Under the pieces are notes generated by a model. That model was not told where the DNA came from. It searched no databases and saw only the letters and a list, made by a program, of their open reading frames with translations. Positions 6,569-9,930 of a DNA stretch of 9,930 bases are shown piece after piece. The DNA is taken from the NCBI GenBank assembly GCA_964541075.1, contig CAZIPZ010000151.1, positions 1 to 9,930 of the forward strand, read 5' to 3'. Each line of letters begins with the position of its first letter. Positions within the stretch are counted from its first letter, which is position 1. Position numbers and translations under genes: made by a program. Origin of the DNA: CAZIPZ01 sp964541075 (GTDB taxonomy: Bacteria; Acidobacteriota; Terriglobia; 20CM-2-55-15).

Positions 6569-6574
6569 ATTATG
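6569..6574 (-). promoter_or_regulatory. Candidate -10 element of mazG
   Basis: On the minus strand CATAAT (five of six consensus bases) ends six bases before ATG 6562, so transcription would begin about at the start codon. No Shine-Dalgarno and no convincing -35 are visible. It is weak alone, but the position matches other genes in the window. Confidence 0.3.
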
Positions 6575-6636
6575 GCGTATTCGGTCTGCCTTGAGGAAGG
6601 TGTTGAGCCGAAATCCGCGGGTCAAGCATTCACTCA

Positions 6637-6645
6637 TGATAAATT
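6637..6645 (+). promoter_or_regulatory. Candidate extended -10 element of ribF
   Basis: TGATAAATT resembles TGnTATAAT (TG spacer correct, four of six -10 bases) and begins exactly 18 bases before the ribF ATG, the same distance as TGATATAAT before ribA. No Shine-Dalgarno precedes the start, so a very short leader is implied. The 92-bp gap to mazG is too short for an FMN riboswitch, and none is seen. Confidence 0.4.
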
Positions 6646-6654
6646 CATAAGCTG

Positions 6655-7608
6655 ATGAAAGTCATAGCCTCCCTGGCGGATTCCGACCTCAACAAGCCTT
6701 CGGTTTTGAGCATCGGAAATTTTGACGGTCTTCACCTCGGCCACCAGGCCATTCTCAAGAAGGTTGTTCGAAGAGCGGGCGAACTCAATGCGCGTTCGGC
6801 GGCAATGACATTCTGGCCGCATCCGATTCGAATCCTGGCGCCGGAAAGGGCTCCCCGGCTCATTAGCACGCTCGAACAAAGGATCCGTTTGATCGCAGCG
6901 GCCGGCATCGACGTTCTTTTCGTCGCACCGTTCGATGAAGCCTTCTCACGGCTTTCGCCCGAAGAATTCATTCAGCGGTACGTGATCGACGGTCTTCACG
7001 CCCGTTCGGTTTGCGTCGGACTCAACTTCAGTTTCGGACACCGGCAGCGCGGCTCCCTTGAAACTCTGAGGAAAAGGCAAAGCGATTTTGAGGTGATCGC
7101 CGTGCCCCCGGTCCGCCAACGAGGCGCCATGGTCAGCAGCTCACGTGTGCGCGAATTGCTCGCCCAAGGCCGAGTCTCTTCTGCATGCCGAATGCTGGGA
7201 CGCTGGGTCGAAATCGAAGGATCCATCGTGTCGGGTGCGGGGCGCGGTCGCATCGTAACTGTTCCGACCATCAATGTTTCACCTGATAACGAAATCATTC
7301 CGAGCATCGGTGTTTACGTCTCGCAAATCTCTCTCGACGACGCGCCATTTCTCGACGCCATCACCAACATCGGTGTGCGCCCAACATTTGGGGAAAGCGA
7401 CGTGGTTGTGGAAACCTTCGTCCTGGATCAGCGCGTTCCCAACCAGGCGGACCGCGCCAGGCTGAAGTTTCTGAGACGATTGCGGAACGAAATCAAATTT
7501 GATTCTCCCGAGGCGCTGCGTCGGCAGATTGGCCTGGATGTGGAGCGATGCCGCAAGTTCTTTCGCCTTCTCCGCGGCCTGAACCATGCCGGACACTATT
7601 CAAGTTGA
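6655..7608 (+). CDS. ribF: Bifunctional riboflavin kinase / FMN adenylyltransferase
   Basis: This cytosolic enzyme phosphorylates riboflavin to FMN and adenylates FMN to FAD. The 317-residue length is typical. The N-terminal nucleotidyltransferase domain (about 1-170) has GNFDGLHLGHQ (21-31), TFWPHP (52-57), VGLNFSFGHRQRG (121-133) and SSSRVRELL (161-169). The C-terminal riboflavin kinase domain (about 180-305) has GRIVTVPTINV with the PTxN ATP/Mg motif at 204-207, IGVY, NIGVRPTFG (238-246), the catalytic-base glutamate E253 (VVVETFVLD) and the closing FLRRLRNEIKF...LRRQIGLD. Some small changes are seen: VGLNFSFG replaces the usual VGxDFxFG. The last 23 nt overlap the next gene, so it leads a three-gene operon with the thioredoxin-fold protein and the BshB-like deacetylase. 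Confidence 0.95.
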   Translation: MKVIASLADSDLNKPSVLSIGNFDGLHLGHQAILKKVVRRAGELNARSAAMTFWPHPIRILAPERAPRLISTLEQRIRLIAAAGIDVLFVAPFDEAFSRLSPEEFIQRYVIDGLHARSVCVGLNFSFGHRQRGSLETLRKRQSDFEVIAVPPVRQRGAMVSSSRVRELLAQGRVSSACRMLGRWVEIEGSIVSGAGRGRIVTVPTINVSPDNEIIPSIGVYVSQISLDDAPFLDAITNIGVRPTFGESDVVVETFVLDQRVPNQADRARLKFLRRLRNEIKFDSPEALRRQIGLDVERCRKFFRLLRGLNHAGHYSS

Positions 7609-7843
7609 TGTGTATTCCCGCGCCGATTGCCATCTTTGCGACGCCGCAAAGGAGGTTATCGAACGCGTTCAACAGCGGATGCCTTTTTCGCTCCGCATGA
7701 TCGATATCGGCGGAAATCCTCAATTGGAAGCCGCCTACGGCGAAGAAATCCCCGTCATCGTTATTAATGGCGTCAAAGCCTTTCGTTACCGCGTGAAAGA
7801 GGTCGAATTCGAAAAGAGGATGAAGAGTCTGTGGAAAACGTAG
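7586..7843 (+). CDS. Glutaredoxin-like (DUF836-type) thioredoxin-fold protein
   Basis: This is a small 85-residue protein with one thioredoxin-like domain. VDVYSRADCHLCDAA places the redox pair C15-H-L-C18 after strand 1, and EEIPVIVING contains the cis-proline (P56) that faces the active site, followed by a short C-terminal helix. The size and CHLC motif fit the glutaredoxin-like DUF836 family, which has no agreed substrate; it lacks the CGC motif of known bacilliredoxins of the YphP/YqiW type. It overlaps ribF by 23 nt and the deacetylase gene by 13 nt, so it should be co-translated with them. Adjacency to a bacillithiol-type deacetylase suggests, but does not prove, a role in low-molecular-weight-thiol redox chemistry. 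Confidence 0.85.
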   Translation: MPDTIQVDVYSRADCHLCDAAKEVIERVQQRMPFSLRMIDIGGNPQLEAAYGEEIPVIVINGVKAFRYRVKEVEFEKRMKSLWKT

Positions 7844-8547
7844 ACATTATGACGATCGCGGCGCACCCGGACGACATTGAGCTCACCTGCGCGGGCACGC
7901 TGATCCGCATGGTGGACAAGGGATATTCCGTCGGCATTCTGGATCTGACGGGAGGAGAAATGGGCACCCGGGGAACGCCGGAGATTCGGGCGCGCGAAGC
8001 TGCCGCCGCCCAGGCCGTGATCGGCGCGCGCTTCCGAAAGCAATTGGACTTCGGGGATTCCCGATTGACCGCATCCATCGAAAACCGGCTGGCTTTGGCG
8101 AAGGAGATCAGGGCGGCCCGTCCGAAAACCGTCATTCTCCCGTATTGGGAAGGACGGCATCCCGACCACTACACTGCGGCGACTCTTGGTTATGAAGCAT
8201 GCTACGCCGCCGGCCTGAAGCAGCTTCCGATTGGAGGAGAGCCGCACCGCCCCAAGAAAATCCTATATGCGTCGATGTATTGGGAGGTCCGACCGTCCTT
8301 CCTTGTGGACATCAGCCCCTATTTTGCGCGGAAGGTCGATGCCGTGAATTGCTTTTCATCCCAGTTTGCAGGCGATCTTCGTGATATCGCAGAGCTTTAT
8401 CCCGCCTGGGGGCGCTTGATCGACCGCATCACAACGCAATGCAAGTACTTCGGTCACCTGATGGGCGTGGATTACGCAGAACCGTTCGTCGTCAAGGAAG
8501 TGATGGCAGTCGACGATATTGTGGATATGCCTGTTCCGTCGGTCTGA
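7831..8547 (+). CDS. bshB1: BshB1-like N-acetylglucosaminyl-malate deacetylase (PIG-L family)
   Basis: The 238-residue protein belongs to the zinc-dependent LmbE/PIG-L deacetylases. AHPDDIEL (11-18) supplies H12, D14 and D15, and GRHPDHY (108-114) supplies H113. LDLTGGEMGTRGT (37-49), RAREAAAAQAVIG and the final stretch YFGHLMGVDYAEPFVVKE are typical of the BshB1 subgroup, which removes acetate from GlcNAc-malate in the second step of bacillithiol synthesis. The length matches Bacillus BshB1. The GTG start at 7831 is chosen because VDIMTIAAHPDD then aligns with the family N-terminus and AGAGGA lies 10 nt upstream; ATG 7849 would cut six residues. bshA and bshC are not in the window, so the pathway assignment rests on family resemblance; another PIG-L substrate remains possible. 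Confidence 0.88.
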   Translation: MENVDIMTIAAHPDDIELTCAGTLIRMVDKGYSVGILDLTGGEMGTRGTPEIRAREAAAAQAVIGARFRKQLDFGDSRLTASIENRLALAKEIRAARPKTVILPYWEGRHPDHYTAATLGYEACYAAGLKQLPIGGEPHRPKKILYASMYWEVRPSFLVDISPYFARKVDAVNCFSSQFAGDLRDIAELYPAWGRLIDRITTQCKYFGHLMGVDYAEPFVVKEVMAVDDIVDMPVPSV

Positions 8548-8626
8548 ATGGGCCCGAAAGTGCTTGAAATAGAGCGTGCGAACGGCAAAACATTGCTTCC
8601 AAAACAGTTTTCGGTCGTCAAATGAC

Positions 8627-8655
8627 TTGACACATTTAGGGGCCGTCTTTACGAT
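8627..8655 (+). promoter_or_regulatory. Sigma-70-type promoter of the M48 protease gene
   Basis: A perfect -35 TTGACA (8627-8632) and a -10 TACGAT (8650-8655) are separated by exactly 17 bases. The predicted start near 8662 gives a leader of about 20 nt that contains the RBS. The rest of the gap after the deacetylase stop (8548-8626) shows no clear terminator. Confidence 0.7.
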
Positions 8656-8671
8656 GAACCTACTTAAGCTC

Positions 8672-8677
8672 GGAGAG
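8672..8677 (+). promoter_or_regulatory. Ribosome binding site of the M48 protease gene
   Basis: GGAGAG lies five bases before ATG 8683 and fixes the start. Confidence 0.65.
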
Positions 8678-8682
8678 TACAA

Positions 8683-9765
8683 ATGATTTACAGGGTTGCA
8701 CGAATATCGATCTCTTTAGTGTTGATCGTATTCCTCGCGACGCCGTCGCCCATTCTTGCGCAGTCCACCAAGAAAGAGGACAGCAAGAAGCAGAAGAATG
8801 CGGACGTTGAGAACATCGGCAATCGCGATATCAACAAGGGCCTTGGCAATATGAACTTCATGTCTCTTGAAAAAGAGATTGCACTTGGCCGACAGCTGGC
8901 TGCAGAGGTCGAACGGCAGGTTAAGCTGATTGATGATCCAACCATCAACGAATACGTCAACCGGGTTGGTCAAAACCTGGTTCGCAACTCCGACGCTAAG
9001 GTTCCGTTCACTATCAAAGTTGTGGAGTCGGAAGAAATCAACGCTTTCGCCCTCCCCGGCGGCTTTTTCTTCGTCAACAGCGGCCTGATTCTGGCTGCCG
9101 ACGATGAATCGGAGCTCGCGGCAGTGATGGCGCACGAAATCGCGCACGTTGCAGCTCGACACGGCGCTGAAAACGCAGCGAAAGCCCAGTTGGTCAACAT
9201 CGCGTCGCTTCCGCTCATCTTCCTGGGTGGCGCCGCAGGCTTCGGTCTTCGCCAGGCAGCTGGCTTTCTGATACCGATGCAGTTCCTCCAATTCTCCAGA
9301 AAAGCTGAAACAGAAGCGGACTTCCTCGGCATGCAATACCTCTACAAGACAGGGTACGATCCCGGCGCTGCCGTAAGCTTCTTCGAGAAACTCCAGGCGC
9401 GGGAATCGGCAAAGCCCGGAACGATGTCGAAGATGTTCAGTACTCATCCGCCGACGGGCGACCGCATCGAGGAAACTAAGAAGAACATCGAGAAGGTCCT
9501 CCCGGATAAAGAGGAATACGTTGTCACGACATCGGAATTTCAGAAAATCCGAACGCAGCTCGCCCAACTCGAGAATCGCAAACCGGCCAACGAGGAGCAG
9601 AACAACAAGCCGAGCCTGAAACGGAAAACGTCCTCCAAACCGCAACCCGCCGATGAGGACGAAACCATCACGGATAAGGAACAAAAGGACCAACAGACCA
9701 AACCGGAGGATCGCGCACCTGAAGACGACGATCGTCCAAAACTGAAGCGCCGCGCTGGCGCGTAA
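8683..9765 (+). CDS. Secreted M48 family metalloprotease (BepA/LoiP-like)
   Basis: The 360-residue protein begins with a Sec signal (hydrophobic residues 8-19, cleavage likely after PILA at 26), so it should act in the periplasm or envelope. The M48 peptidase domain spans about 60-275. It has the substrate-side motif INAFALPGGFFFVNSGLI (119-136), zinc motif HEIAH (151-155; H151, E152, H155), a hydrophobic loop (about 172-200), the third-ligand region SRKAETEADFLG (205-216) and THPPTGDRI (254-262). BepA-type proteases degrade or help assemble outer-membrane proteins, a plausible role here. The usual TPR domain is missing; instead residues 300-360 are a disordered, highly charged tail carrying two short boxes, KPSLKRK and RPKLKRR. 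The gene has its own promoter, RBS and terminator. Confidence 0.93.
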   Translation: MIYRVARISISLVLIVFLATPSPILAQSTKKEDSKKQKNADVENIGNRDINKGLGNMNFMSLEKEIALGRQLAAEVERQVKLIDDPTINEYVNRVGQNLVRNSDAKVPFTIKVVESEEINAFALPGGFFFVNSGLILAADDESELAAVMAHEIAHVAARHGAENAAKAQLVNIASLPLIFLGGAAGFGLRQAAGFLIPMQFLQFSRKAETEADFLGMQYLYKTGYDPGAAVSFFEKLQARESAKPGTMSKMFSTHPPTGDRIEETKKNIEKVLPDKEEYVVTTSEFQKIRTQLAQLENRKPANEEQNNKPSLKRKTSSKPQPADEDETITDKEQKDQQTKPEDRAPEDDDRPKLKRRAGA

Positions 9766-9787
9766 TTCTGGAAACAAACCGGGCTTC

Positions 9788-9823
9788 AAATCAGGGCGGA
9801 CTAAAATCCGCCCTGATTTTTTT
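9788..9823 (+). terminator. Intrinsic terminator after the M48 protease gene
   Basis: A perfect 13-bp stem (9788-9800 with 9807-9819, core ATCAGGGCGGA/TCCGCCCTGAT) with a 6-nt CTAAAA loop runs into seven T residues (9817-9823). It lies 22 nt after the stop codon and separates the protease from the tRNA gene. Confidence 0.92.
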
Positions 9824-9856
9824 GTCTCACGCACCACAAAGTTTTCAAAACTCGTG

Positions 9857-9862
9857 TATCAT
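9857..9862 (+). promoter_or_regulatory. Candidate -10 element of the tRNA-Asp gene
   Basis: TATCAT (five of six consensus bases), directly preceded by TG, lies 14 bases before the tRNA 5' end. The -35 is not convincing. Confidence 0.35.
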
Positions 9863-9876
9863 TTCCTTTTGTCCAC

Positions 9877-9930
<54 letters not shown>

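Noticed and set aside
6563..6637. Longer mazG starting at ATG 6637
   Set aside because: The extra 25 residues have no MazG similarity and would occupy the ribF promoter region; the family N-terminus begins at ATG 6562.
8548..8626. Terminator for the ribF operon after the deacetylase gene
   Set aside because: The only symmetry (CCAAAAC near GTTTTCGG, about 8599-8614) leaves no workable loop and is not followed by a T-run.
8716..9837. 373-codon minus-strand open frame opposite the M48 protease
   Set aside because: It mirrors the protease reading frame, has a leucine/arginine-rich composition typical of antisense shadows, and starts inside the terminator region.

Overview
The window looks like a moderate-GC bacterial chromosome with compact operons. 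I tentatively place it in Acidobacteriota. The reasons are the gene mix (bacillithiol deacetylase homologue, secreted amidohydrolase-like lipoprotein, pseudopilin-like lipoprotein, M48 protease) and a purine-rich REP-like palindrome; no phylogenetic marker settles this. No phage, CRISPR array or insertion sequence is visible.

Layout, left to right. Positions 1-1082 (-) hold the first 360 codons of a lipoprotein related to imidazolonepropionase-like amidohydrolases, with several expected metal-ligand histidines replaced. Positions 1083-1368 are a divergent intergenic region containing a large imperfect palindrome (about 1211-1327). Positions 1369-1971 (+) encode a lipoprotein with a GspG-like C-terminal head, followed by ribA (GTP cyclohydrolase II, 1987-2580). 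Converging on ribA with one base between stop codons is a minus-strand operon read from 6562 down to 2582: mazG, a GNAT acyltransferase, an N-succinylamino acid racemase/OSBS-type enolase, and a COG0402-type amidohydrolase/deaminase. The last three are tightly packed, with a 20-nt overlap and then an ATGA overlap.

Divergent from mazG is a plus-strand operon with overlapping genes: ribF (FAD synthetase/riboflavin kinase), a CHLC thioredoxin-fold protein, and a BshB1-like deacetylase. A separate transcription unit with a TTGACA-17-TACGAT promoter and a good ribosome binding site encodes a secreted M48 metalloprotease (8683-9765), closed by a strong intrinsic terminator. The window ends inside a tRNA-Asp(GTC) gene.

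Functional themes: flavin cofactor synthesis (ribA and ribF, not adjacent); low-molecular-weight thiol metabolism (thioredoxin-fold protein plus BshB-like deacetylase); a probable N-acyl amino-acid module (GNAT plus racemase) whose third partner is an unexpected deaminase-type amidohydrolase; NTP pool cleaning (MazG); and envelope proteins (two lipoproteins and a signal-peptide protease). The points most worth a second look are the GNAT-racemase-amidohydrolase trio, the degraded metal site of the left-edge amidohydrolase, the palindrome at 1211-1327, and -10-like elements lying just upstream of several start codons that lack a ribosome binding site, notably the matching arrangement before ribA and ribF.
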